Assembly (NCBI RefSeq): GCF_030285785.1
Contig: NZ_CP127247.1
Span: 4,239,501 to 4,303,500, forward strand
DNA length: 64,000 nucleotides
Direction of reading: 5' to 3'
Origin: Parasedimentitalea psychrophila
Lineage (GTDB): Bacteria; Pseudomonadota; Alphaproteobacteria; Rhodobacterales; Rhodobacteraceae
Positions 26,592 to 35,762 of the stretch are shown here, piece after piece. Every line of letters begins with the position of its first letter. Within the stretch, counting starts at the first letter, position 1. Made by a program: the position numbers and the translations under genes. The notes beneath the pieces are model-generated. The model saw only the letters and a program-made list of their open reading frames with translations. It had not been told where the DNA came from and searched no databases.

Positions 26592-29069
26592 ATGGGACTC
26601 CTTTTCCGCTGGCTCATGCGACTATCCGCAGCGCTGATTCTCATGTTGGTTTTGGGTGCCGGACTGATCTATTTTCTGGCCTCACAATCGCTGCCCGATT
26701 ATGACAAGGACATCGCCCTGCCCGGCCTTTCTGCGCCGATCGAGATTGTCCGCGACAACGCAAATGTGCCGCATATTTTTGGCAGTTATGGCGCCAGCGA
26801 CGAAGACGTCTTTTTCGGGCTTGGCTATGCGCATGCGCAGGACCGGCTATGGCAGATGACAATCTTGCGGCGCACCGTGCAGGGGCGTCTGTCCGAGGTA
26901 TTTGGCCGCCGCACCCTTGAGGTCGATAGCCTATTGCGGCGTCTTGATCTGTATCGGTTGGCGCAGCAATCGGTGCCCGATCAGGACGCCGGGACCCAGG
27001 CTGCGCTGATCGCCTATTCTGCCGGGGTCAATGCCAGACTGGACGAGATAAACGCCAGTGCTTTGGGTCGTGGTGCGCCGGAAATGTTCCTGTTTAATGC
27101 CCCTATTGCGCCTTGGCAGCCCGCCGACAGCATTGCACTCATGAAACTCTTGGCGCTGAAACAATCGGGGCAAATTCAAGACGAAGTTCTGCGCGCCCGC
27201 GTCACTTTGATGCTGGACGATCCATCTCGACTGCTCGACATCCTGCCTGACGCCCCCGGCACCGGCATGACAGCGCTGCCCGAATACACCGCGCTGTTTC
27301 CCGGCCTGAAGCGATACGCCGAGGCCAGTGATATGCCGTCAACAGCCCTGTCGCCATTTTCCGATCGCGGATTTGCAGGCGCCTCCAATGTATGGGCGGC
27401 TTTGCCGAACCGGTCAGCCGCCGGTGGGACACTTCTTGCCAATGATCCGCATATGGAATTGAGCGCCCCGACGCTGTGGTATCTGGCCCGGCTGGAATTG
27501 GCCACCGGCGGCGTAATCGGCGCCACGATGCCCGGCATTCCCGCCGTCATGGCAGGCCGCTCCGAGAATATGGGCTGGGGGACCACCGCCTCTTATGTGG
27601 ATGATCAGGACATTTTCATCGAGAAGATGAACCCCGAAAATCACGAGGAATACCTGACGCCAAACGGCTATAAGCGGTTCAAGTCCAGACCCTCCATCAT
27701 CCAAATCAAAGACGCGCAACCGGTGACACTGATCCTGCGCTGGAGTGAAAACGGCCCCGTTATGCCCGGATCCCTGCACGGATTGTCAACGGTGACGCCA
27801 CCCGGTCACATTGCCAGTCTCGCCTGGTCGGCGCTCAGCCCGGCTGACACCTCGATGACCGCTGCCATCAATCTGATGCGCAGTCAGACTGTGCCGGAGG
27901 CAATTGCCATAGGCGAGCAGTATATTGCGCCATCGCAAAACTTGGTCCTGGCTGATCACAATAGCATTGCTCTGAAAACCGTTGGCGCAATTCCACAACG
28001 GGACGCCCAGAACCAAAACCAGGGCAGGCTTCCAAACCAGGGATGGCGGCGGGAAAACCGCTGGCAGGGGCGCGCGCCCTACGCAGCAAACCCCCAGTTC
28101 ATCAATCCCCGCGGTGGCATTCTGGGCAACACCAATAACAAGCTTTTGCAGCGCCCCTTTCCCAATCATGTTTCCTATAACTGGGGCGATACCCAACGTG
28201 TGCACCGGTGGCGCAAGCTGATGCAGACCCGTCAGGTCCACACCCGTGACAGCTTTATCGAGGCCCAGCTAGATACGGTTTCCTACACCGCACGCACCAT
28301 ACTGCCGCTCATCGGAGCCGATCTTTGGTTTACCTCCAGCGCCGCGCCCGAAGGCTCGCCAGCGCGGCAACGGCAGATTGCGCTGCGGTTGCTGTCTGAA
28401 TGGAACGGCGAAATGAACGAACATATGCCAGAGCCGCTTATCTATGCGGCCTGGCTGCGCGCCTTACAACAGCGCCTGATTATCGACGAGTTGGGGCCCC
28501 TTGCCAGTGAGTTCAGGCATGTGGAGCCGCTTTTTATTGAACGCGTGTACCGCAATGTTGATGGTGCGGCCGCCTGGTGTGATATTCGCCAAAGCGCGCC
28601 TAGGGAAACCTGCACCGAACTGGCACAACTGGCGCTGGATGATGCATTGGTCTGGATCACCGAACGCTATGGCCCCGCCCTAGAGGCCCTGCGCTGGGGC
28701 GACGCACACCAGGCCAGGCAAGATCATGAGATCCTGGGTGAGATTCCAATTCTGAGGTTCTTTGTCAACATCCGCCAGTCGACCAGCGGCGGCGACAATA
28801 CCCTGCAGCGCGGCCTCAGCTCGGGTCTGGGCCCAGATCCGTTCCAGAATGTGCACGCGGCCGGCTACCGGGGGGTCTATGATTTCTCGGACCCGGACAG
28901 TTCCGTGTTCATCACATCAACCGGACAATCCGGCCATTTTCTGTCGCGCCATTACGATGACATGGCGCAACTGTGGCGGCGCGGCGAATATATCCCGATG
29001 TCACTGGATGCGGATCTGGCGCGGGCTGCCGCCGTCGGCATCACCCGAATTCAACCGCGCCAGAACTAG
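26592..29069 (+). CDS. penicillin acylase family N-terminal nucleophile hydrolase
   Basis: 825-residue precursor. An N-terminal membrane/signal helix (about 8-30) is followed by the alpha-subunit region, a spacer, and the beta subunit that would begin at the catalytic Ser265 (GASNVWA, bases 27384-27386) after autoproteolysis. The downstream LLANDPHMEL motif is characteristic. Family members hydrolyse the amide of penicillins or of acyl-homoserine lactones; which one cannot be read from the sequence. The ATG at 26592 follows AAGGAAC. It ends in a hairpin shared with the convergent hflX. Confidence 0.9.
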   Translation: MGLLFRWLMRLSAALILMLVLGAGLIYFLASQSLPDYDKDIALPGLSAPIEIVRDNANVPHIFGSYGASDEDVFFGLGYAHAQDRLWQMTILRRTVQGRLSEVFGRRTLEVDSLLRRLDLYRLAQQSVPDQDAGTQAALIAYSAGVNARLDEINASALGRGAPEMFLFNAPIAPWQPADSIALMKLLALKQSGQIQDEVLRARVTLMLDDPSRLLDILPDAPGTGMTALPEYTALFPGLKRYAEASDMPSTALSPFSDRGFAGASNVWAALPNRSAAGGTLLANDPHMELSAPTLWYLARLELATGGVIGATMPGIPAVMAGRSENMGWGTTASYVDDQDIFIEKMNPENHEEYLTPNGYKRFKSRPSIIQIKDAQPVTLILRWSENGPVMPGSLHGLSTVTPPGHIASLAWSALSPADTSMTAAINLMRSQTVPEAIAIGEQYIAPSQNLVLADHNSIALKTVGAIPQRDAQNQNQGRLPNQGWRRENRWQGRAPYAANPQFINPRGGILGNTNNKLLQRPFPNHVSYNWGDTQRVHRWRKLMQTRQVHTRDSFIEAQLDTVSYTARTILPLIGADLWFTSSAAPEGSPARQRQIALRLLSEWNGEMNEHMPEPLIYAAWLRALQQRLIIDELGPLASEFRHVEPLFIERVYRNVDGAAAWCDIRQSAPRETCTELAQLALDDALVWITERYGPALEALRWGDAHQARQDHEILGEIPILRFFVNIRQSTSGGDNTLQRGLSSGLGPDPFQNVHAAGYRGVYDFSDPDSSVFITSTGQSGHFLSRHYDDMAQLWRRGEYIPMSLDADLARAAAVGITRIQPRQN

Positions 29070-29094
29070 CAAGGGTGCCTGCTAGCTCTGGCGC
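29057..29094. terminator. bidirectional hairpin terminator overlapping the acylase stop codon
   Basis: Outer arms 29057-29064 and 29087-29094 (8 bp) and inner arms 29066-29071 and 29080-29085 (6 bp), with one mismatch between, then TTT. It lies in the 35-base gap between convergent genes and includes the TAG at 29067-29069. Confidence 0.75.
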
Positions 29095-29104
29095 TTTGGA
29101 TGAA

Positions 29105-30376
29105 TTATAGCGCGTTGAACTTGGACTTCTGGCGTTCGGTCCACAGAACCGTGATTTCAAACCCATCTTCGGTTTGCTCTTCACTTTCGACAATATCCTC
29201 GCGAAACAGCCAGGCGCGTTGCTTTCCTTGCGAAAACCCAAGGTTCAGCGTCTCACGCAGGCGTACACCCTGCAATATTTCGCCTATATCGCGCAAAAGC
29301 CCCGGCAGACCCACCCCGGACAAAGCCGAGATCGCGTGCACTCCGTCTTCGTTTTCGGCCCTTTGACTGCGGGCTTCAGCCTCTTCTTCGGACAGCTGGT
29401 CCAACTTGTTCCACACTTCAATCTGTGGTCGATTTTCATCGACCCCCAATGCGGTGAGAATCGTTTTGACGTCGGCGGCCTGATTGTGGGTCTCATCATG
29501 GCTGATGTCGCGCACATGGATGATCAGATCAGCCGCGAGAACTTCCTCCAGCGTGGCCCGAAACGAGGCCACCAATTCTGTCGGCAGGTTTGAAATGAAT
29601 CCAACTGTGTCAGACAGGATAATCTCTGGCCCGTCCTCCAACTCGACCCTGCGCATGGTTGGATCCAGCGTGGCGAACAACATGTCCTTGACCATGACAT
29701 CGGCGCCGGTCAACCGGTTGAACAGCGTCGATTTCCCGGCGTTAGTATAGCCTACCAATGCCACAATCGGATAGTGGACTTTGGCGCGCGCTTCGCGGTG
29801 AAGCGCGCGGGTCATCACCACCTTGTCCAGCTGCCGACGCAGGCGCACCAGCTGATCATCGATGGCCCGACGGTCAGATTCGATCTGTGTTTCCCCCGGC
29901 CCGCCAACAAAGCCAAGCCCGCCACGCTGACGTTCCAGGTGTGTCCAGGCACGAACCAATCGGGTCCGCTGGTAGGACAGCGCTGCCATCTCAACCTGCA
30001 GGACTCCCTCGCGGGTCCGGGCCCGATCCGAGAAAATCTCCAGGATCAATCCGGTCCGGTCAAGCAGTTTGACGTCCCAGGCTTTTTCAAGGTTGCGTTG
30101 CTGCACCGGCGAAACCGGGCCATCGACCAAAACGAGATCAATGTCTTCGGCTTTGAACACCGCCTTAAGCTCGTTGATCTTGCCTGATCCGAACAATGTT
30201 CCGGATTGGGCTTTTGGCAGGCGCACCACGTTTGATCCGATCACATCCAGATCAGGCAGCGCCTCGGCGAGGGCCACGCCTTCATTCAGTGCAGGCTCCG
30301 CTGGGCGGCGCTTGCTGTTTGATTTTATATCCGGATGCAGCACCCAGGCGCGGGTCCGGATCTTGTCTTGCTCCAT
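29105..30376 (-). CDS. hflX: ribosome-associated GTPase HflX
   Basis: 423 residues. N-terminal HflX domain, then a central coiled region with the glycine-rich GGLGFVGGPGETQIE, then the G domain with P-loop GYTNAGKST and DTVGFIS. HflX splits ribosomes under stress. The ATG at 30376 overlaps the hfq stop (TGATG), the usual hfq-hflX coupling; a TTG immediately before it is an alternative start. Confidence 0.95.
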   Translation of the reverse strand: MEQDKIRTRAWVLHPDIKSNSKRRPAEPALNEGVALAEALPDLDVIGSNVVRLPKAQSGTLFGSGKINELKAVFKAEDIDLVLVDGPVSPVQQRNLEKAWDVKLLDRTGLILEIFSDRARTREGVLQVEMAALSYQRTRLVRAWTHLERQRGGLGFVGGPGETQIESDRRAIDDQLVRLRRQLDKVVMTRALHREARAKVHYPIVALVGYTNAGKSTLFNRLTGADVMVKDMLFATLDPTMRRVELEDGPEIILSDTVGFISNLPTELVASFRATLEEVLAADLIIHVRDISHDETHNQAADVKTILTALGVDENRPQIEVWNKLDQLSEEEAEARSQRAENEDGVHAISALSGVGLPGLLRDIGEILQGVRLRETLNLGFSQGKQRAWLFREDIVESEEQTEDGFEITVLWTERQKSKFNAL

Positions 30377-30615
30377 CAAGAGGCGTCTTCACCCTCATAC
30401 AGGCTGATCGGTTGAGATGGCATGATCGTCGAGATCGCGTGTTTGTAAACCAGTTGCGACTGGCCATCCCGGCGCAGCAGCACACAAAAGTTATCAAACC
30501 AGGTTATCACGCCCTGTAGTTTCACACCGTTGATCAGAAAAATGGTAACTGGAACCTTGGTTTTACGCACATGATTCAGGAATGCATCCTGAAGGTTCTG
30601 TCGATCCGAAGCCAT
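30376..30615 (-). CDS. hfq: RNA chaperone Hfq
   Basis: 79 residues, the normal alphaproteobacterial length. The Sm1 region ([18 protein letters not shown]) and the Sm2 motif (YKHAIST) are intact. Hfq forms hexamers that pair small RNAs with mRNAs. ATG at 30615, preceded by GAGAA. A leader of about 60 bases contains a hairpin, and the stop overlaps the hflX start. The presence of Hfq is relevant to the candidate small RNA at 12508-12583. Confidence 0.97.
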
Positions 30616-30642
30616 AGTTTGTTCTCGCTTTTGTTCTTGTTG

Positions 30643-30661
30643 CGCGCTGCGGACCAGCGCG
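30643..30661 (-). promoter_or_regulatory. hairpin in the hfq leader
   Basis: Perfect 7-bp stem (30655-30661 with 30643-30649), 5-base loop, 28 bases before the hfq start codon. It could modulate hfq expression; this is only positional inference. Confidence 0.35.
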
Positions 30662-30675
30662 ACTCTTATATCATC

Positions 30676-30705
30676 AGTATGGGCACAGAATTTGAGTGTT
30701 TCCAA
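30676..30705 (-). promoter_or_regulatory. possible promoter of hfq-hflX
   Basis: Minus-strand TTGGAA (30705-30700) and CATACT (30681-30676) with 18-base spacing. Moderate match only. Confidence 0.35.
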
Positions 30706-30747
30706 CCATAAAACATTGGACAATATTGCCTTGTTAACCAGAACCAA

Positions 30748-32280
30748 TCAGTTCCGCCAGAGGTTTGGCGTCAATAATGCAATAATCGCCAGAGTTTCCA
30801 AACGCCCCAATACCATCGCAAAACACAGCACCAATTTGGCCGACGGCGCCAGCAACGGCAGACTAATTGTCGTTTCACCCGCAAAGTCGATCAGCGGCCC
30901 CGTGGTGGATAACGCCGCAATCGCAAGAACCAATGCTTGTTCAAAACCCGACCCCAAGGCGGCCAGACTGCTGCTGATGACCGCCAGAGACAGGGCAAAC
31001 AGCATAAAAAAGATCCAGGCAACAAAGGCGCCGTTTTTTTGCAACCGCTTATTGCCGGCCCCTTCGCCGCTCACCGACGAAGGATGCACCAATCGCTCCA
31101 TTTCCCGCATCCCGTTGAGATACAGCGCATAGACCCTCAGCAGTTTGACCCCACCGGCCGTTGTCGCCACCCCGCCACCCACCAGCGCCAGCCCCAGCAG
31201 GATCAAACCGGAGGTGCCCAGCCCCGACCACTGCTGCGCCGCCAGCCAATCGGCACTGGCAAACCCGGTTGTGGTCAAAAATGACATCACCGTGAACATC
31301 GCCCCCCAAAGGGAATGCAGGGCCTGGGGCAGGTCTTCTGATGCACTGACTTCCAGCGCCGCCAACCAGTGGCGTAAAAACAGCAGCAAGGGCACTCCGA
31401 TCACCAGGATCAGCCCGATGCGGAATTCCGGATCTTTGTCCAGCCGGACATAGCCCAAACCTGCCGTATCGGTTGAGAAGGTCAACCGCGACAGGGCAAA
31501 AAACATGAACATGAACATCACCATTTCACCGGCAAGACCACTGTTGGCGTTTTCCACCCCACCAACCGCCGAAATGCCGGATGTTGCCATCACTGACATG
31601 GCATGGCTCAATCCGGTCAGACTTTCTTCGCCTGTCATCATCAGCAAGATCCACAGCGCCAGTGTCAAACCGGCATAAATCGGCACCAGCGCCTTGGTGA
31701 CCATCACCAACTGACGTCGCGGATCGCCCCGCTGCATATGCGCCGGCGCAGTTGCACCACGGCCTGGCTCGCCCCGTGCGGTGACCTCAAATCCCCCCAA
31801 CGACAACGGCGCCAACACCGAGGACGCCGCAATCCACATCAGCAGCCCGCCCAGCCAGCCCACTTGCGCCCGCCAGAGATGCACACTGCCGGGCAGCCGA
31901 CCGGGGTCGGCAAAGATATCCGCTCCGGTGGTGGTGACGGCGCTGACCATATCGAAATAGGCGTTTAGGTAGCTGGTATTTTGCAAAGCATCATAGGTGG
32001 GTATCGCCAGAAACAACGGCAAAACCGCAAAGGTCGCCAGTAACGACAGCAATTGGCCAAGCATTCCATAGCGTGGCACCCGGTTCGCCAGCGACAATCC
32101 GATCAGCGTCACGATCATCAGCCCAACCAGGCCCGAATAGAAAAAGCTCTGAGACGTCGGGTGATCGTTCAAAACCACCGCATGGATGGCCGGCACCCAC
32201 ATTGCCAGAGAGGCAATGCCCCAAATCAACAAGAACAACGGCAGCCGTAAAATGCCCTGGGATGTTGATTTCCGTTTCAT
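30748..32280 (-). CDS. trkH: potassium uptake protein, TrkH family
   Basis: 510-residue integral membrane subunit of the Trk potassium system. The four pore loops with their filter glycines are visible in order: VTTTGAD, MATSGIS, LTTTGFA and LSTTGPL. The ATG at 32280 comes one base after the trkA stop, so TrkA and TrkH are made from one message. The hfq promoter region follows its stop. Confidence 0.93.
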   Translation of the reverse strand: MKRKSTSQGILRLPLFLLIWGIASLAMWVPAIHAVVLNDHPTSQSFFYSGLVGLMIVTLIGLSLANRVPRYGMLGQLLSLLATFAVLPLFLAIPTYDALQNTSYLNAYFDMVSAVTTTGADIFADPGRLPGSVHLWRAQVGWLGGLLMWIAASSVLAPLSLGGFEVTARGEPGRGATAPAHMQRGDPRRQLVMVTKALVPIYAGLTLALWILLMMTGEESLTGLSHAMSVMATSGISAVGGVENANSGLAGEMVMFMFMFFALSRLTFSTDTAGLGYVRLDKDPEFRIGLILVIGVPLLLFLRHWLAALEVSASEDLPQALHSLWGAMFTVMSFLTTTGFASADWLAAQQWSGLGTSGLILLGLALVGGGVATTAGGVKLLRVYALYLNGMREMERLVHPSSVSGEGAGNKRLQKNGAFVAWIFFMLFALSLAVISSSLAALGSGFEQALVLAIAALSTTGPLIDFAGETTISLPLLAPSAKLVLCFAMVLGRLETLAIIALLTPNLWRN

Positions 32281-32281
32281 C

Positions 32282-33658
32282 TCAGAAGAAATCGATCGAG
32301 ACCTGAATAAGGCGCTCGACCTCGGGCACGTCATCAGACATGGCAAACAAGGCAATCACGTCGCCTTCCTCAATCCGCATCGAACCACTGGGTCGCAGCA
32401 CCTCGCCGCCCTTGTAGACCGCCCCCACCAGCACCCCTTCCGGAAAATCGATATCCCGGATCATCTGCCCCGCCATCGGCGAGGTCGACATCACTTCGGC
32501 CTCGATCACTTCGGCCTCGGCGTCGCCGATGGAATAGACCTGACGGACCCTGCCGTGGCGGATGTGGCGCAGAATCGAACTCACCGTGGTCGAGCGAGGA
32601 TTGATATAGGCGTCAATTCCCAACGGTGCCATCAATGGCACCAGTGTCGGGTCATTGATCAGGGCGATCGCCAGAGCACATCCCTCGGCCTTGGCGCGGA
32701 CGGCAGCCAACATGTTTGTTTTGTCGTCATCGGTCACCGCCAACATCGCATCCGCCCGGTCGGTGCCCGCCTCGATCAGCAAGGCACGATCCAGCCCATC
32801 GCCATTCAACACAATTGTCCGCACCAGTTCCTCGGCAGCGCGTTCCGCCTTTTTGCGGTCTCGCTCGACCATCTTGACGCGGGGTCTGCTGGTGCGCTTT
32901 TCCAACGCCTTGGCGACCTCCAAGCCCACATTGCCGCCGCCAACGATTACCACGCGGTCCTGCTTTGTTTCCTTTTTGCCAAACACTTCCATGGTTCGGT
33001 TGACGTCTTCGATATGGGTGAAAACATAACAATTATCGCCGACAAACAGCTGATCACCCGGGTCTGGTGCAAACAAGGTGCCGTCGCGCCGCACCCCAAC
33101 CACAATGGCCCGCAGGGTAGAGAACAGATCGGTCAGCTGACGCAGCGGGGTGTGGACCACCGGACAATCATCATCAATGGTGATGCCCAGAAGTTGCGCC
33201 TTGCCATCCATGAAGGTTTCAATGTCAAAGGCCGCCGGTGCCGAGAGCCGCTGCATGGCCGCAGCCGCCACCTCGCGTTCGGGGCTGATCACCACGTCAA
33301 TGGGCAGATGGTCCCGGCGGTACAGGTCCGCGTAAATCGCATCCAGATAGCTTTGTGACCGCAGACGCGCGATCTTGCGTTGAATCGAAAACACCGAATG
33401 GGCCACCTGACAGGTGACCATATTCACTTCATCCGAATGGGTCGCGGCAATGATCATATCCGCATCTGCCGCCCCGGCCCGTTGCAGAACATCCGGGTAG
33501 GAGGCAAATCCGGCGACCCCCTGAACATCCAGAGTCTCGGTGGCCCGGCGCACCAAATCGGGGTTGCTGTCCACCACAGTGACATCGTTAAGCTCACCAG
33601 ACAGGTGCCGCGCGATCTGCCAGCCAACTTGCCCGGCTCCACAAATGATGACTTTCAT
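32282..33658 (-). CDS. trkA: Trk potassium system NAD-binding regulatory subunit
   Basis: 458 residues, identical in length to E. coli TrkA. Two RCK units, each beginning with a nucleotide-binding motif: GAGQVGWQIARHL at the N terminus and GGGNVGLEVAKAL at mid-length. It gates TrkH in response to nucleotides. In many alphaproteobacteria trkA follows ntrX directly; here a plus-strand lipoprotein gene sits between them. Confidence 0.95.
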   Translation of the reverse strand: MKVIICGAGQVGWQIARHLSGELNDVTVVDSNPDLVRRATETLDVQGVAGFASYPDVLQRAGAADADMIIAATHSDEVNMVTCQVAHSVFSIQRKIARLRSQSYLDAIYADLYRRDHLPIDVVISPEREVAAAAMQRLSAPAAFDIETFMDGKAQLLGITIDDDCPVVHTPLRQLTDLFSTLRAIVVGVRRDGTLFAPDPGDQLFVGDNCYVFTHIEDVNRTMEVFGKKETKQDRVVIVGGGNVGLEVAKALEKRTSRPRVKMVERDRKKAERAAEELVRTIVLNGDGLDRALLIEAGTDRADAMLAVTDDDKTNMLAAVRAKAEGCALAIALINDPTLVPLMAPLGIDAYINPRSTTVSSILRHIRHGRVRQVYSIGDAEAEVIEAEVMSTSPMAGQMIRDIDFPEGVLVGAVYKGGEVLRPSGSMRIEEGDVIALFAMSDDVPEVERLIQVSIDFF

Positions 33659-33762
33659 GTTTTTTGCCCCTAGGCGCGTTTTAGCCAGTAATTGCCATGA
33701 CAGAAGCCTTGAACTGGGTCAATTCAATTGTAACTTTCTATTTGTGGCGGCATTGTAACTCC

Positions 33763-34239
33763 ATGGCCGTACCATTCAAAATTTCAGTTTTTTTGACCAT
33801 CATCCTTGGCGTGATCAGCTGTACCCCACTCACATTGTATTACAAACCCGGGGCCGAAGTCTCCCGCATGCAGACCGATACGCTTGGCTGCGAAACCCGG
33901 GCCTTAAGAGAGGCGCCGGTGGCCAATGAAATCCGGCAGTCACCGCCAATATTCTATCGCGGCGACAGATATTGCAACGGCACAAACTGCTATTACAGCC
34001 CAGGGTACTGGATGCCGGGCCACATCTATACCGTCGATGTCAACCTTGGCCTGCGCCAACGGGTTGAGCAAAGCTGCATGGCCGAAAAAGACTATCAGCT
34101 AGTCAAGCTGCCAAATTGCAATCTGTCGATCACAAAAGCCGCAGCACCGGCGGCAACCACGCGACTGCCACAACTAAGCGAAAACACCTGTGCGATCAAA
34201 AACAAGGATGGTAGTTTTCAGATTGTTGAGCCGGGCTGA
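33763..34239 (+). CDS. uncharacterised cysteine-containing lipoprotein
   Basis: 158 residues with a signal peptide ending in a lipobox (LGVISC). The mature part contains several cysteines (for example DTLGCETRAL, RYCNGTNCYYSPGYW and QSCMAEKDY) and a Tyr/Pro-rich centre, which suggests disulfides in the periplasm. I do not recognise the family. The ATG at 33763 is chosen because it starts the signal peptide; its ribosome site is weak. It is on the opposite strand between ntrX and trkA. Confidence 0.68.
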   Translation: MAVPFKISVFLTIILGVISCTPLTLYYKPGAEVSRMQTDTLGCETRALREAPVANEIRQSPPIFYRGDRYCNGTNCYYSPGYWMPGHIYTVDVNLGLRQRVEQSCMAEKDYQLVKLPNCNLSITKAAAPAATTRLPQLSENTCAIKNKDGSFQIVEPG

Positions 34240-34352
34240 CCCGGCCCGCAGGACAGCAAGCGGTTGTCACACGGCCATCCTGCTGCCTGCGATCCCGCAA
34301 ACGCCATCCACCATAACCAAACGGCCGCCCCCAGGGAGGTGACTTTAGCCCA

Positions 34353-35762
34353 CTAAGCCAGCGTGTCCTCACTATCCAAATGGGCGATCCGGGCGCCGGA
34401 TTTATTTGATGTGACCACGCCCAGCGATTTCAATTTGCGGTGCAACGCCGAGCGCTCCATGCCGACAAAAGTTGCGGTGCGGCTAATATTGCCGCCGAAC
34501 CGGTTGATTTGGGTCAGCAAATATTCACGTTCAAAGGCCTCGCGCGCCTCACGCAGCGGTAAAGTGGCCAAAGCCCCGGACAGCACCACCCGACCCTCTT
34601 CGCCGGGGGTTTCATCTTCACGAGGCAATTCTCTAGCCTCGATTGGGCCACCGCCGTCGCCAAGGATCAGAACCCGCTCCACCACATTTTTCAGCTGCCG
34701 CACATTTCCCGGCCACAGCATCGTTTGCATCAGCGCCACCGCTTCTTCGCTGATGCTGCGCAACGGCAACCCCTGCGTTTCATTGAAGTGACTGATGAAA
34801 TGCTCGGTCAACAATGGGATGTCCTCCCGGCGGTCTGCCAGCGAGGGAACATCAATTGGCACCACATTCAGCCGGTGGAAGAGCTCTTCGCGAAGCCGAT
34901 CTGCGGCAATTTCCTGCAACAAATCCTTGTTGGTCGAAGAAATCACCCGCAGATCAACCCGGACATTATCGGCGCCGCCAACCCGGTGGAACTGCTGATC
35001 GACCAATACCCGGAGTATTTTGGACTGGGTGCCCAGCGGCATGTCTGCCACCTCGTCGAAATAGATAACCCCGCCATCGGCCTGTTCCAACAGGCCCGGC
35101 TCGATCCCACGCTCGGGTGTTTCGCGTCCAAACAGCTCCTCTTCCATCCGCTCGGGTTCGATGCTGGCGCAGTTCACCGTGATAAAGGGACAAGAAGCGC
35201 GGTTTGAGTTGCTGTGAATATATCGGGCGGCAATCTCTTTGCCACTGCCTGCCGGACCGCTCAGCATCACCCGCCCGTTGGATTTCACCACTTTATCCAA
35301 CTGACCGGTCAGCGCGCGGTACACCGCCGAATTGCCGATCATTTCGGCGCTTCCGCTCTCCAGCCGTCTGAGATCGGTGTTTTCCCGGCGCAGGCGCGAC
35401 GTTTCCATCGCCCGGCGGATCACCACCATCAACTGGTCAATATTAAAGGGTTTTTCAATGAAGTCATAGGCGCCTTGCTTGATCGCGGCCACTGCGATTT
35501 CGACATTTCCGTGCCCCGAGATGATAACCACCGGGATCTCAGGATTGTCCCGCTTCACCGCCTTTAGGATGTCAATACCATCCATCTGGCTGTCTTTTAG
35601 CCAGATATCCAGGATCAGCAGCGACGGCTCCTCATCGTTCAGGGCCATCATACACTCATCCGAATTGGCGGCCTTGCGGGTTGAAAACCCCTCATCCTCC
35701 AGAATATCCGAAATTAGCTCCCGAATATCGCGTTCGTCATCGACAACCAGAATGTCACTCAT
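34353..35762 (-). CDS. ntrX: nitrogen/redox response regulator NtrX
   Basis: 469 residues: receiver domain (Asp8-Asp9, phosphorylation site Asp52, Lys104), AAA+ domain with Walker A GPAGSGKE at 169-176, and C-terminal Fis-type helix-turn-helix (ISRTATFVGMERSALHRKLKSLG). The sigma-54 contact loop GAFTGA that should follow ELFG (210-212) is missing, the stretch reading RETPERGIEPGL, so it is not expected to drive sigma-54 polymerase. Start codon and ntrY stop overlap as ATGA. Confidence 0.95.
   Translation of the reverse strand: MSDILVVDDERDIRELISDILEDEGFSTRKAANSDECMMALNDEEPSLLILDIWLKDSQMDGIDILKAVKRDNPEIPVVIISGHGNVEIAVAAIKQGAYDFIEKPFNIDQLMVVIRRAMETSRLRRENTDLRRLESGSAEMIGNSAVYRALTGQLDKVVKSNGRVMLSGPAGSGKEIAARYIHSNSNRASCPFITVNCASIEPERMEEELFGRETPERGIEPGLLEQADGGVIYFDEVADMPLGTQSKILRVLVDQQFHRVGGADNVRVDLRVISSTNKDLLQEIAADRLREELFHRLNVVPIDVPSLADRREDIPLLTEHFISHFNETQGLPLRSISEEAVALMQTMLWPGNVRQLKNVVERVLILGDGGGPIEARELPREDETPGEEGRVVLSGALATLPLREAREAFEREYLLTQINRFGGNISRTATFVGMERSALHRKLKSLGVVTSNKSGARIAHLDSEDTLA

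Noticed and set aside
32186-33358. 390-codon plus-strand open frame across trkA
   Set aside because: Antisense to trkA, which matches its family over its full length; no ribosome site or recognisable domain in the shadow.
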